Source: WHSW01 sp963846565 (lineage in GTDB: Bacteria; Actinomycetota; Thermoleophilia; Solirubrobacterales; 70-9). From it: DNA of 64,000 nt. Position numbers and translations under genes: made by a program. This document shows, one piece after another, positions 43,561 through 51,984 of the stretch (positions within the stretch are counted from its first letter, which is position 1; every line of letters starts with the position of its first letter). The notes below the pieces were generated by a model. The model was not told the origin of the DNA. It made no database searches and was given only the letters and a program-made list of their open reading frames with translations. The stretch spans positions 930,001 through 994,000 of the forward strand of contig CAWJWL010000005.1 of assembly GCA_963846565.1 (NCBI GenBank), written 5' to 3'.

Positions 43561-43743
43561 ATGGCGACGGCCGATACGATCCAGGGCGATCCGGGCAGGG
43601 ATCGGGTCAACGGAAGGCCGGCTGGCGACCGGCGGCCGACGGCACCAAGGACAAGTTCAACTGCGGAACCCGGTCGCGACCGCGCGACGGTCGATCCGCT
43701 CGACAAGGTGAAGAAGAACTGCGAGACGGTGAAGGTCAAATAG
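43561..43743 (+). pseudogene. Remnant of an RTX-repeat gene C-terminus
   Basis: The nucleotides encode, across two frames, the usual end of an RTX-like secreted protein. DTIQGDPGRDRVNG is in the first frame, DGTKDKFNCG is in another, then back to GRDRATVDPLDKVKKNC and a stop at 43743. At least two compensating indels break the reading frame. The 60-codon frame from ATG 43561 is therefore not a native protein. There is no signal peptide or upstream repeat region. It lies directly against the glycosidase gene, which has no recognisable start codon. Confidence 0.75.
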
Positions 43744-45152
43744 GCGGGCGGCGCGGCGCCGGCTCGCTGGTCGGGTCGGCGCTGATCGCCCTCGCCCTCC
43801 TCGCCGCTCCGGCCGCAGAGGCCGCCCGCCCGCTCGCCACCGGGTTCGCCGATCCGGCGTTCAACGGGTCGGACCCCGCGGCGCGCGGCGCGATCCTCGA
43901 CGAGGCGCTGGCGGCGGGTGGAGAGCTCGTCCGCATCGGCGTTCCCTGGCGCGCGATCTCCGCCGTCGTGCCCGTCGACCCGGCAGACCCGGCAGACCCG
44001 GCATACGACTTCACCCTCCTCGACGCGGCGGTCCGGGACGCCGCCGGCCGCGGCCTCGAGGTGGTGCTCGTCGTCGCGTCGGCACCTGACTACGCCGAGG
44101 GACCCGGCCGCGATCCCGCGGCGCCGCCCGGGACCTGGAAGCCGGACCCGGGGGCGATCGCCGCTTTCGCAACAGCGCTTGCGCGCCGCTATTCCGGCGG
44201 ATATGCGGGCCTGCCGCGGGTGACCGACTACCAGCTCTGGAACGAGCCCAACCTCCCGGTGTACCTGACTCCCCAGTACGAGAACGGGGCGCTCGCGGCG
44301 CCCGCGCACTACCGGTTGATGCTGAACGCGTTCCACGACGCGATCAAGCTGGTCGAGCCCTCCACGCGGGTGATCACCGCCGGCACCGCCCCCTTCGGGG
44401 ATCCGCGCGGGCTCGGACCCCGCACCAGTCCACTGCTCTTCTGGCGAAATCTCCTCTGCCTCTCCGACCGGCGGAAGCTGAAGCCGACCGCCTGCCCGGT
44501 TAGAGCCCGGTTCGACGTCCTCGCGCACCACCCCATCAACTCCCTCGGCGCGCCGACCACCGAGGTGCTCGGCGCAGACGACGCGGCAACGATGGAGTTC
44601 GATCAGGTGGTCAGGACGCTGCGCGCCGCCGAACGCCACGGCACGGTCGACGCCGCGGCCCGCCACCCCGTCTGGGCGACGGAGCTGTGGTGGGACACCG
44701 ATCCGCCAGACAGCATCGAGGGCGTAGCGCTCGCCCTCCACGCTCGCTGGACGCAGCAGGCCCTCTACCTGCTGTGGCGCCAGGGCGCGAAGGTCGTCCT
44801 CAGCTTCCAGGTCCGCGACGAGCCCTTCGACCCGGGGAATCCGTTCACCGACTCCTCGACGGGCCTCTATTTCGCCGACGGCGTGCCGAAGCCCGCCCGT
44901 ACGGCGTTTCGCTTCCCGCTCGTCGGCGACCGCCTCGATCGGGGCGCGGTGCGGATCTGGGGCCGCGCGCCGACGGCGGGCAAGCTCAGGATCGAGCGGC
45001 GCGCCCGAGGACGGTGGCGCCTGATCGAGGCAACCCCAGTGTCCGCCGGAGAGGTCTTCCAGACGAAGACGGCCATGCGGGGCCGGGAGCGGCTGCGGGG
45101 ACGCGTCGGCGGCGAGCACAGCCTCGTCTGGGTCCAGCGGGGCCCATCGTGA
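43740..45152 (+). CDS. Secreted glycoside hydrolase, clan GH-A type; start codon not evident
   Basis: About 470 residues, TIM-barrel. An export signal (SLVGSALIALALLAAPAAEA) is followed by VRIGVPWRAIS, YQLWNEPNLPVYLTP (acid/base Glu in NEP) and PVWATELWWDT (probable nucleophile Glu), then a small C-terminal beta domain (RIWGRAPTAGKLRIERR). This fits GH5/GH39-like enzymes. There is no ATG, GTG or TTG in frame near the signal peptide, only CTG (43767) and ATA (43740). The frame runs back without a stop through unrelated sequence. The true 5' end may have been lost when the RTX remnant was placed in front. The end overlaps the next gene by 4 nt. Confidence 0.75.
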   Translation: MGGRRGAGSLVGSALIALALLAAPAAEAARPLATGFADPAFNGSDPAARGAILDEALAAGGELVRIGVPWRAISAVVPVDPADPADPAYDFTLLDAAVRDAAGRGLEVVLVVASAPDYAEGPGRDPAAPPGTWKPDPGAIAAFATALARRYSGGYAGLPRVTDYQLWNEPNLPVYLTPQYENGALAAPAHYRLMLNAFHDAIKLVEPSTRVITAGTAPFGDPRGLGPRTSPLLFWRNLLCLSDRRKLKPTACPVRARFDVLAHHPINSLGAPTTEVLGADDAATMEFDQVVRTLRAAERHGTVDAAARHPVWATELWWDTDPPDSIEGVALALHARWTQQALYLLWRQGAKVVLSFQVRDEPFDPGNPFTDSSTGLYFADGVPKPARTAFRFPLVGDRLDRGAVRIWGRAPTAGKLRIERRARGRWRLIEATPVSAGEVFQTKTAMRGRERLRGRVGGEHSLVWVQRGPS

Positions 45153-45598
45153 AGCGCTCCGCCCGGCTCCTCGCCGCGGCAGCGCTGGCGCTTTCCCTGG
45201 CCCTGGGCGCCTCCCAGGCGTCGGTCGTGCCGATCGTCGAGGGCGAGTACACCTCGCTTCGCCAGTACTGCGACACCAGGGTGGACGGCCGCGCCCTGCA
45301 GGGCGACGGCGCCGACGACCGGATCACGGGCGCGGGTGCCCGTGATCTGCTCCGCGGCGGCGCCGGTGAGGATCGAATCGCCGGTCGTGACGGCGGCGAC
45401 TGCCTGCAAGGGCAGTCCGGCGACGACCGCGTCCTCGCCGGCGCCGGTTCCGACGTCGTCTCGGCGGATGCGGGAGACGATCTCGTCAGGGCGGGGCCGG
45501 GCGTGGACACGATCGCGTGCGGTCGCGGTGCCGACGTCGCCGTCGTCGGGCGTGCCGACGAGGTGGCGCGGGATTGCGAGCGGGTCCGGGTCCGCTGA
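45149..45598 (+). CDS. Small secreted RTX-like repeat protein
   Basis: 149 residues from GTG 45149, coupled to the glycosidase by GTGA. Signal peptide (ARLLAAAALALSLALGASQA), then short degenerate nonapeptide repeats (GDGADDRITGAGARDLLRGG, GAGSDVVSADAGDDLV) with paired Cys caps (YCDTRVDG, CGRGAD, DCERV). About five to six calcium-binding turns are possible. It is probably a surface or extracellular matrix component. Confidence 0.82.
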   Translation: MKRSARLLAAAALALSLALGASQASVVPIVEGEYTSLRQYCDTRVDGRALQGDGADDRITGAGARDLLRGGAGEDRIAGRDGGDCLQGQSGDDRVLAGAGSDVVSADAGDDLVRAGPGVDTIACGRGADVAVVGRADEVARDCERVRVR

Positions 45599-45614
45599 GT
45601 TGCGGATTTGTCGT

Positions 45615-46922
45615 TCAGCGGCTCAGGTTGGCCCGCACCCGGAACCCGGCGCCCGCGCCCCCCGCGCCGCTGTGGACCCCCGCGATCCAGACCCCGCCCC
45701 GCGGCCGCGGGATCCGGCAGCTCGCAACACCACTCTTGACCTTCGCCTTGCACGCGTACTCGATCGTGCTCGGCTCCCTTCGCGAGCGCAGATAGAGGGT
45801 TAGCGCGCTACTGGTTGCGCGGCGCAGCGAGACAGTCAGCACCTTCGCTCCGCCCGACGCGTTGATCTCGTAGTAACGCCACTCGCCGTCTGCCCCGGCG
45901 ACGCCGTCGCCCGACCCGCGTGTCTGCCCACCGTCGAGCAGGCTCTGGACGAACCCCGTGACCGCGTCGGTAAAGCCGCTCCCGGCGCCGAAGGTGATGA
46001 ACGCGTTCAGCGGCGAGCCGATGTTCCAGTGGGTCGAGAGGTACTCGCCCGGCTCCGGCGCCGAGTCGAAGTAGTCGTCGAAGTTGCAGTCGAAGCGCGG
46101 CGCGCCCGAGCAGTTCGTCACCGCGCCCTGGTTCAGGTCGCCCCCGTCGGGGGAGTAGCAGACGACGTCGTTCTCCTCGTTGCAGTGGGTTCCGGTTCCG
46201 GTCGAGTGCGGAGCGTCGTACTGGACCGCGCCCATCATGTGCGCGATCTCGTGCATCGGCGTCTCCTCGGTCCAGCAGCCCGCGTAGGCGACGCCGTAGC
46301 CGCCCCCGGCGTTGGCCGCGTTCGAGGGCGAGAGCCGGTCGTCGGCGTAGGTAGTCGCGGTTCCGCAGGCGTTGCTCGCGAAACCGTCGTAAAAGACGAG
46401 GTAGTCGGCATCCGGGGCAGTGAAGCCGGAGGCGCGTGCCGCCGCGATGATCTGGCCGAAGCCGCCACCCTGGGTGAGGATGCTGTCGACGGCGAGCTGG
46501 CCGTCGGCGGCGCAGCGGACCCGGTAGTCAGCAGTCGGTCCGCCGCTCGCGAGCGACTCGGCGTTGAGGACGCCGTTGGTGCGCGCGATCGAGGCGCGGA
46601 TCGCCTTGCTCGAGCGCCGCAGCCGGTTACGCGTCCCGAGCGCTCGCGCGTAGAGGACGTGGACGTAGTTGGTCGTCGCGCAGAGCGGCCGCCGGGGCGT
46701 CGTGCCGGCCCCGAAGGCGCGCCCGGCCCCGCGCTTGGCGCCCGCCGCGGGCCGCGGGTCGGGCCCGTGGGTGTAGACGGGCGGCCCGACCGCCGGTTTG
46801 ACCACCCGGAGGCCCTCGCCAGGATGGTCTGCGGCGGCGGGCGCGGCGAAGGCAGTCAGGGCGGTGGCGCTCGCAACGAGGAGCCCAGCGCGCAGCTTTC
46901 GGTGACGGCGGCCGGGGACCAT
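45615..46922 (-). CDS. Secreted zinc metalloprotease-like protein (HExxH)
   Basis: 435 residues, GTG start at 46922, signal peptide ending AAPAAADHP. The central domain contains PMHEIAHMMGAVQYDAPHS, a clear HEIAH zinc site with a later His as possible third ligand. Several Cys (CNEENDVVCY, CSGAPRFDC) probably form disulfides. Residues of about 320-435 form a beta domain (RYYEINASGGAKVLTVSLRR) like the PPC domain at the ends of secreted peptidases. The target is unknown. It is transcribed away from the ribosomal/sec genes and toward the RTX-like gene. Confidence 0.8.
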   Translation of the reverse strand: MVPGRRHRKLRAGLLVASATALTAFAAPAAADHPGEGLRVVKPAVGPPVYTHGPDPRPAAGAKRGAGRAFGAGTTPRRPLCATTNYVHVLYARALGTRNRLRRSSKAIRASIARTNGVLNAESLASGGPTADYRVRCAADGQLAVDSILTQGGGFGQIIAAARASGFTAPDADYLVFYDGFASNACGTATTYADDRLSPSNAANAGGGYGVAYAGCWTEETPMHEIAHMMGAVQYDAPHSTGTGTHCNEENDVVCYSPDGGDLNQGAVTNCSGAPRFDCNFDDYFDSAPEPGEYLSTHWNIGSPLNAFITFGAGSGFTDAVTGFVQSLLDGGQTRGSGDGVAGADGEWRYYEINASGGAKVLTVSLRRATSSALTLYLRSRREPSTIEYACKAKVKSGVASCRIPRPRGGVWIAGVHSGAGGAGAGFRVRANLSR

Positions 46923-47025
46923 GTGGTACCGATCGACCGCTCGCGGGGCCGAAGGAGCGGCGCCTCGCGCCCATCGAACAAATGTCCAGGCCGCCCGCCC
47001 TCGCCCCCGTGCTGACGCGGATCAG

Positions 47026-47113
47026 TACACTTTTCGCTCACCTCGTGCCTCGCCCAAATGCAGGGTGCGGCGGAGGTCTTTTTTCTGTCAGGGCCCGGAA
47101 CCGAAGCGGGCCC
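47026..47113 (+). promoter_or_regulatory. Structured leader of rpmG-secE-nusG: promoter box, terminator-like hairpin, second hairpin
   Basis: TACACT (47026-47031) is a candidate -10 box. Immediately after it, 47041-47076 can fold (CCTC/GAGG, GCC/GGC, GCCC/GGGT around an AAATGCA loop) and is followed by six T residues (47079-47084), the form of an intrinsic terminator. A second, perfect 7-bp hairpin GGGCCCG/CGGGCCC (47091-47113) lies between the T-run and the ribosome binding site at 47125. If the -10 box is right, the terminator is inside the leader and could attenuate the operon. Otherwise it is a simple terminator for read-through from upstream. Confidence 0.5.
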
Positions 47114-47133
47114 GTCGAGGATTTGAGGAGCAG

Positions 47134-47298
47134 ATGGCTCGCGGAGACGTCCGAATCGCTGTCACCCTCGCGTGCGAGGAGTGCAAGCGGCGCAACTACC
47201 AGACGAACAAGTCACGGCGAAACACGCCGGACCGGATCGAGATGCGCAAGTACTGCCGTTGGTGCGGTCAGCACACGTCGCACAAGGAAACGCGCTAA
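47134..47298 (+). CDS. rpmG: 50S ribosomal protein L33
   Basis: 54 residues, the zinc-ribbon form with ACEECKRRNY and YCRWCGQHTSH, so all four Cys ligands are kept. It starts at ATG 47134 with GAGGAG 4 nt upstream. It heads the conserved rpmG-secE-nusG order. A tRNA gene often found in this block is absent here. Confidence 0.97.
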   Translation: MARGDVRIAVTLACEECKRRNYQTNKSRRNTPDRIEMRKYCRWCGQHTSHKETR

Positions 47299-47309
47299 GC
47301 GCACCGGTC

Positions 47310-47861
47310 GTGGCGAAGTCCAGGGCACAGCGAAAGGCAGAGCAGCGTCGCCGCCAGGCGCAGGGCGGCGTGCCGCCCGAGTCTGACTCCAAGGCGCAGC
47401 ACGACACGCAGGTCCCCGAGTCCGCCGACGTGATCGAGGCCGAGCTCGCCGAGCAGGGCGCCGACCTCGACGCGCTCACCGGCAAGGTCGGCGAACCGCC
47501 CGCCGAGCCGGAGGCCCCGGCGCCCTCGCGCGCCGATGCCGGCGCGCCGCCGAGCGGCGAGGAAGCTTCCGAGGCCGGGCTCAGCCGCCGCGAGCGCCGC
47601 GCCGCCGAGCGCGAGCGCAAGGCCGCCGCGCAGGAGTCGGAGCGCCGCCGGGCACCCAAGGAACAGGTGGTCGAGAAGCAGCGCGGCGCCGTCACCGGCT
47701 TCATCGCATCCTGCTGGGCCGAGCTCAAGCGCGTACAGTGGCCGGACCGCGAGACCCTGATCCAGGCTTCTGCGATCACGGTCGTGTTCATCGCCATCAT
47801 GGCCGCCTACCTCGGTGTCCTCGACGCGATCTTCAACTTCGTCGTCAAGGGCATCCTCTAA
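47310..47861 (+). CDS. secE: Preprotein translocase subunit SecE, with long N-terminal extension
   Basis: 183 residues from GTG 47310 (VAKSRAQRKAEQRRRQ). The conserved SecE part is the C-terminal 65 residues: an amphipathic helix, WAELKRVQWPDRETLIQAS and one membrane span (ITVVFIAIMAAYLGVLDAIFNF). The preceding 115 residues are hydrophilic, rich in Ala, Glu, Arg and Pro. They have no counterpart in typical SecE (60-90 residues), though actinobacteria often carry some extension. The RERKAAAQESERRR stretch is likely coiled coil. The function of the extension is unknown. Confidence 0.95.
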   Translation: MAKSRAQRKAEQRRRQAQGGVPPESDSKAQHDTQVPESADVIEAELAEQGADLDALTGKVGEPPAEPEAPAPSRADAGAPPSGEEASEAGLSRRERRAAERERKAAAQESERRRAPKEQVVEKQRGAVTGFIASCWAELKRVQWPDRETLIQASAITVVFIAIMAAYLGVLDAIFNFVVKGIL

Positions 47862-47900
47862 CCCGCTCAGTCGGGCCGGAAGGGAACAACTGAAAGCAAG

Positions 47901-48422
47901 ATGTTTCGTTGGTACGTCATCAACACCTACTCGGGGCACGAGAACAAGGTCAAGCACAACCTCGAGCACCGAGTCGAGACCATGGGCGCGCGCCAGCGCG
48001 TGCGCCAGGTCGTCGTCCCGACCGAGCAGGTGACCGAGCTCAAGGACGGCCAGCGCGTGCAGACCGAGAAGCGGACCATGCCCGGCTACGTGCTCGTCAA
48101 CATGGAGATGACCGACGACGCCTGGAACCTGGTCAAGAACACGCCGGGTGTCACCGGCTTCGTCGGCTCGCGCAACAAGCCGATCCCGCTCTCCCAGCCC
48201 GAGGTCGACCGGCTCATGCACCGCGAGTCCGCCGAGCGCCCGCGGGCGACGGCGCAGTTCTCCGTCGGCGAGTCGGTGAAGGTGATCTCCGGCCCGATGT
48301 CCGACTTCTCCGGCGAGATCGCCGAGATCAACGAGGACGCGCAGCGGCTCAAGATCCTGGTCTCGATCTTCGGCCGTGAGACCCCGGTAGAGGTCGGCTA
48401 CGACCAGGTGAAGAAGGTATAG
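47901..48422 (+). CDS. nusG: Transcription termination/antitermination protein NusG
   Basis: 173 residues. The NGN domain begins FRWYVINTYSGHENKVKHNLEHRV and includes KRTMPGYVLVNMEMTDDAWNLVKNTPGVTGFVG. The KOW domain is GESVKVISGPMSDFSGEIAEI ending YDQVKKV. It binds RNA polymerase and links it to Rho or the ribosome. In most bacteria rplK-rplA follow. Here a metallophosphoesterase does, so the ribosomal block is interrupted. Confidence 0.97.
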   Translation: MFRWYVINTYSGHENKVKHNLEHRVETMGARQRVRQVVVPTEQVTELKDGQRVQTEKRTMPGYVLVNMEMTDDAWNLVKNTPGVTGFVGSRNKPIPLSQPEVDRLMHRESAERPRATAQFSVGESVKVISGPMSDFSGEIAEINEDAQRLKILVSIFGRETPVEVGYDQVKKV

Positions 48423-48448
48423 ACGTTCCGCGCGACGCGGCCGAACGC

Positions 48449-49237
48449 TTGAGTGTGAACGCCCCGACGCTCCTGGCGCAGCTCAGCGATCCCCACATTC
48501 GGGTGGGTCGCCAGGACCGTGAGCCGGCCGCCGCGCTCACGGCCGCGGTCCGTGCGGTGCTCGCGCTCGCCTCGCGCCCGCACGCGGTGATCGTCACCGG
48601 CGACCTCGTCGACTCGGCGTCGACGCGCGCCTATGAGCGAGTCCGCGAGCTGCTCGAGCCGCTGCCGATGCCGGTGTTCGTGCTCGCCGGCAACCACGAC
48701 GACCGCGACGGCCTGCGGGAGTACTTCGCCCTCGACACGCCAACCGGGGCGGTTGGGGAGCCCTTCCAGTACACGGCCAGGGTCCGCGACCTGCGGCTGG
48801 TCGTCGGGGACACGACGATCCCCGGCCATGAGGAGGGATCGCTCGACCTCGAGCGCCGCACCTGGATCGAGAACGAGCTCGCCGCCGAGCCCGAGACCCC
48901 GACGATCCTCGCGATCCACCATCCGCCGATCGAGATCGGGATCCGCGCCCTCGACGAGATCGGCCTGCCGCCCGAGGACCGCATCGCCCTTGGCGACGTG
49001 CTCGCGCTGCGCCCGCACGTCCGCCGCGTGATCGCCGGCCATGTCCACCGCGCCTCGTTTGGCGCGATCGGCGGCTGCGGCGTCCTCACCTGCGCGAGCA
49101 CGCACCTCCAGGCCCCGCTCGAGATCCCCGGGCCTCCTCCGGACGAGCTCCGCCTCTTTCCTGAGATCCCCGGCTTCGTCCTCCACGCCCTCCTCGACGG
49201 GGACGTGACCTCGCACGTGCAGCCGATCGCGACGTAG
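48449..49237 (+). CDS. Metallophosphoesterase, cyclic-nucleotide phosphodiesterase (CpdA) type
   Basis: 262 residues with the complete calcineurin-like metal site: QLSDPHI, VTGDLVD, AGNHDDRDGL, IHHPP and AGHVHRA. The order and spacing match class III cyclic-nucleotide phosphodiesterases (CpdA/Rv0805), which hydrolyse cAMP and related phosphodiesters using two metals. The frame opens at TTG 48449; GTG 48455 (VNAPTLLAQLSD) is an alternative. It lies 26 nt after nusG and may be co-transcribed. Confidence 0.9.
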   Translation: MSVNAPTLLAQLSDPHIRVGRQDREPAAALTAAVRAVLALASRPHAVIVTGDLVDSASTRAYERVRELLEPLPMPVFVLAGNHDDRDGLREYFALDTPTGAVGEPFQYTARVRDLRLVVGDTTIPGHEEGSLDLERRTWIENELAAEPETPTILAIHHPPIEIGIRALDEIGLPPEDRIALGDVLALRPHVRRVIAGHVHRASFGAIGGCGVLTCASTHLQAPLEIPGPPPDELRLFPEIPGFVLHALLDGDVTSHVQPIAT

Positions 49238-49270
49238 AGAGAAGCGCCCGCTCGGCGACGGGGAGGGATC

Positions 49271-49276
49271 TAGAAT
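49271..49276 (+). promoter_or_regulatory. -10 box for sulfotransferase-like gene at 49286
   Basis: TAGAAT lies 9 nt before the TTG start. The whole stretch CTAGAATCCGCCGCCC is repeated before the paralogue at 52935, supporting a conserved leaderless promoter. Confidence 0.5.
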
Positions 49277-49285
49277 CCGCCGCCC

Positions 49286-50869
49286 TTGGGCGGTTGCATC
49301 CTCCACTTCGGAATGCACAAGACCGGCTCGAGCTCGATCCAGCGGTCGCTGTCCGGCGCGGACGACCTCGGTCCGAATCACTGCTTCGTCAGTCTCGGGC
49401 GGCGGACCGGAAACCTCAGTGGCCAGCTGATCACGGCGTTCGCCGACGAGCCGTGGGACGCCGACCCCAATCTCAGGCGCGGCTTCGGGAGGGAGGCGCT
49501 GCTGGAGCAGCGCCCGGGGATCCGGGCCCGCCTGATCGAGCAGGTCGCGGCGGCCGGGGAGCGGACGGCAGTTGTTTCGGCCGAGGCCGTATCGGGGTTC
49601 AGCGAGCCGGAGTTCGGCAGGCTCGTACGCACGCTCGAGCGCGCGGGGGGAGGCGTTTCGGCGGTCGGCTACGTCCGTGCTCCCGCGGAGCGGATGGCCT
49701 CGGTCTTCCAGCAACGCCTGAGGGGTGGCCACGACAGCTTCGATCCGGCCGAGTTCTACCCGGGCTATCGTCGGCTCGAGGCATTCGACTCGGTCCTCGG
49801 TCGCGAGCAGGTCTCGTTGTGGAAGTTCGACCCGGCACGCTTCCCCGACGGCGACGTCGTCCTCGACTTCTGCGCCCGGCTCGGGATCGATATCGCTGCC
49901 GACGACGTGGTTCGGGTCAACGAGGGCCTCTCGCTCCCGGCGATCTCGATCCTCTTCGCCTACCGCCGGTACGGCCCGGGATTCGGCGTCGGGCCCGAGG
50001 CGGTGCGCGAGAACCGGGCGCTGATCGAGGCCCTGGAGGACGTGCCGGGTGCGAAGTTCGCCTACCACGAGAGTGTGGTCACCCCAGTGCTCGAGGCCAA
50101 CCGGGACGACCTCGCCTGGATCGAGAACCGACTCGGGGAGGAGCTCGGCTCTTCGCCGCCTGGGACCGAGGGCGTGCGCTCCGGCGACGAGCTCCTCGAA
50201 ATCGACCCCGGCGCGGTGGGCGCTTTCGTCGCCGCCGTCCAAGCCCGCTTCGGCATCGAGCTGCCGAGCTCCGCGACCGAGCGGGTCGACGCCGATCCGC
50301 ACGCCGTAGCCGAAACCGTACGGTCCTGCCGCGACTCGATCCGTGAGCTGCTCTTCGGCTCGAGCCCCGGCGAGGCGGCCGGCGCGACCGGCGACCGGAC
50401 AGCTCGCAGTTCGCACCGGAGCCTCGTCCCGGAAGCGGCCGGATCAGCCGGCAGCTGGAGGTGCGTCGATGGCGACTCGATCGTGCTCGCGCCGACGTCG
50501 CGACAGCCGACGACGGTTCGGCTGGACGCGACCGGTGTCCCCGAGGCCGAGGATGCGCTGTTCACGGCTCGGGTTCACGCGGGCGATGCGCCGGTCGTCC
50601 TGCGGCTCTCCATCGGTGAGGATGGCGAGGAGGGCCGGATGCTCGACGAGATCACCCTCGTGGGACGAGCGGATCGGTGGTGGAAGGTGCCTATTCCCCA
50701 CGACTCCGGGGACGGGACCCTGCGCTTGAGCTGTGTGCTTACGGCCGACGGGTCGAAGGGTCGCCGTGGCCGCGTCCGGGTGGCACGGCCGACCCTCCGG
50801 CTGGGGACGCGTTTGCCACCGCGGTCGTCCCACGGCCCGCGCTCGAGTCGGGAGGGGGGTGCGAACTGA
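49286..50869 (+). CDS. Sulfotransferase-like protein with C-terminal beta domain (paralogue 1)
   Basis: 527 residues, TTG start matching the ATG of its paralogue at 52935. The N-terminus (HFGMHKTGSSSIQRSL, about residues 7-22) is the 5'-phosphosulfate-binding loop of the sulfotransferase fold. AVGYVRAPAERMASVFQQRL, with the Arg and following Ser, is the likely 3'-phosphate site. Residues of about 390-510 form a separate beta-rich domain (VLRLSIGEDGEEGRMLDEI) absent from ordinary sulfotransferases. The acceptor is probably a surface glycan. It is closely related to 52935 along its whole length, so the pair arose by duplication. Confidence 0.8.
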   Translation: MGGCILHFGMHKTGSSSIQRSLSGADDLGPNHCFVSLGRRTGNLSGQLITAFADEPWDADPNLRRGFGREALLEQRPGIRARLIEQVAAAGERTAVVSAEAVSGFSEPEFGRLVRTLERAGGGVSAVGYVRAPAERMASVFQQRLRGGHDSFDPAEFYPGYRRLEAFDSVLGREQVSLWKFDPARFPDGDVVLDFCARLGIDIAADDVVRVNEGLSLPAISILFAYRRYGPGFGVGPEAVRENRALIEALEDVPGAKFAYHESVVTPVLEANRDDLAWIENRLGEELGSSPPGTEGVRSGDELLEIDPGAVGAFVAAVQARFGIELPSSATERVDADPHAVAETVRSCRDSIRELLFGSSPGEAAGATGDRTARSSHRSLVPEAAGSAGSWRCVDGDSIVLAPTSRQPTTVRLDATGVPEAEDALFTARVHAGDAPVVLRLSIGEDGEEGRMLDEITLVGRADRWWKVPIPHDSGDGTLRLSCVLTADGSKGRRGRVRVARPTLRLGTRLPPRSSHGPRSSREGGAN

Positions 50870-50957
50870 GCTTTGCGGTGCGCCAGCATGCATGTCGCCG
50901 TGCGCTCCGCGAGAAGCCGACCACAACCCACGCGCCCGGCGGGGGTTGTTTCCTGCG

Positions 50958-51938
50958 ATGAGACTCCGTCGAACAATCGCCGGCTTCGTGCTCGCCACGA
51001 TCACGTGCGCCGTCGGTGCGCAGCCCGCTGCGGGTGACGGCGGCGGCCCAGCGACGCGCGTTGCCCCAGTCAACGTCGCGGCGCCGACGATCACCGGGGC
51101 GCCCCGCGTGGGGAAGACCCTGGCGGCCTCGCAGGGCCAGTGGGTCGGCGCTCCGACGGCGTTCTTCTACCAGTGGCTTCGATGCGATGGCGGCGGCGCC
51201 GGCTGCGCACCGCTCGCCGGGGAGACGCAGCCCACCTTCGCTCTCAGCGCTGCGGACCTCGGCTCTCGGATCCGGGTCGAGGTGGTGGCCTCGAACGCCG
51301 ACGGATCGTCACCGGCGCAGCGCAGCGCGGCGACCAGGATCGTGCGGGCGGCGGTGCCGACGCTCTCGGCCCCGCCCTCGGTTACGGGAAGCGCAATCGA
51401 GGGCGCGACGCTGACCGCGGATCCGGGGGCCTGGACCGGGACGCCGACATCGTTCACCTACGCCTGGCAGCGGTGCCTCACGGGTACCTGCACGACGGTT
51501 CCGGGCGCGGTCGCGCAGACCTACCCGCTCACCGCCGCCGACGTTGGCACGCGGGTGCGGGTTCGGGTGCTCGCCCACAACGCCGGCGGGCACTCGCGCG
51601 CCGCCAGGAGCATGACGACCGCGACGGTGAAGCCCCTGGGCGACTTGTTCTCCCTCGGCACGCCCAGGCGCGACCAAAAGCGCGGCCTGGCGCGCTTCCG
51701 GATCACGATCCCGAGCGCGGGCACGCTGACCCTCGCGCGTACGGCGAAGGTGAAGGGCGAACAGCGCAGGCTCGCGGGCCCCGGCACCTACAAGCTCACG
51801 GTGAAGCCGCGCGGGCAGGCGAAGCGGAAGCTCCGCACGCGCGGCAAGGCCAAGGTCCGCGCCTTCGTCACCTTCGCGCCCGACGGCGGCACCGCGGTGA
51901 CGAAGAAGCGGCGGCTGATCCTGAAGCAATCGGGTTGA
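50958..51938 (+). CDS. Secreted protein with two Ig-like modules
   Basis: 326 residues from ATG 50958, signal peptide (AGFVLATITCAVGAQPAAG). Two repeats of about 90 residues share the pattern P.ITG....G.TL.A..G.W.G.PT.F.Y.W.RC, a C-terminal C..V.G and a closing DVG.R.RV.V.A.N (VGAPTAFFYQWLRCDG and TGTPTSFTYAWQRCL). The Cys pairs probably form one disulfide per module. A basic beta-rich tail follows. This is a common actinobacterial surface module with no enzymatic motif. It lies between the two sulfotransferase paralogues. Confidence 0.85.
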   Translation: MRLRRTIAGFVLATITCAVGAQPAAGDGGGPATRVAPVNVAAPTITGAPRVGKTLAASQGQWVGAPTAFFYQWLRCDGGGAGCAPLAGETQPTFALSAADLGSRIRVEVVASNADGSSPAQRSAATRIVRAAVPTLSAPPSVTGSAIEGATLTADPGAWTGTPTSFTYAWQRCLTGTCTTVPGAVAQTYPLTAADVGTRVRVRVLAHNAGGHSRAARSMTTATVKPLGDLFSLGTPRRDQKRGLARFRITIPSAGTLTLARTAKVKGEQRRLAGPGTYKLTVKPRGQAKRKLRTRGKAKVRAFVTFAPDGGTAVTKKRRLILKQSG

Positions 51939-51984
51939 TCCGGCGCCTCACGCCGCCGGAGTAACGAGGATCCGAGAGCGCGCG

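Noticed and set aside
43275..43740. Upstream part of the glycosidase frame as a real N-terminus
   Set aside because: It overlaps the GT2 at 42085 in another frame and lacks any export signal or family match. The signal peptide only starts near 43760.
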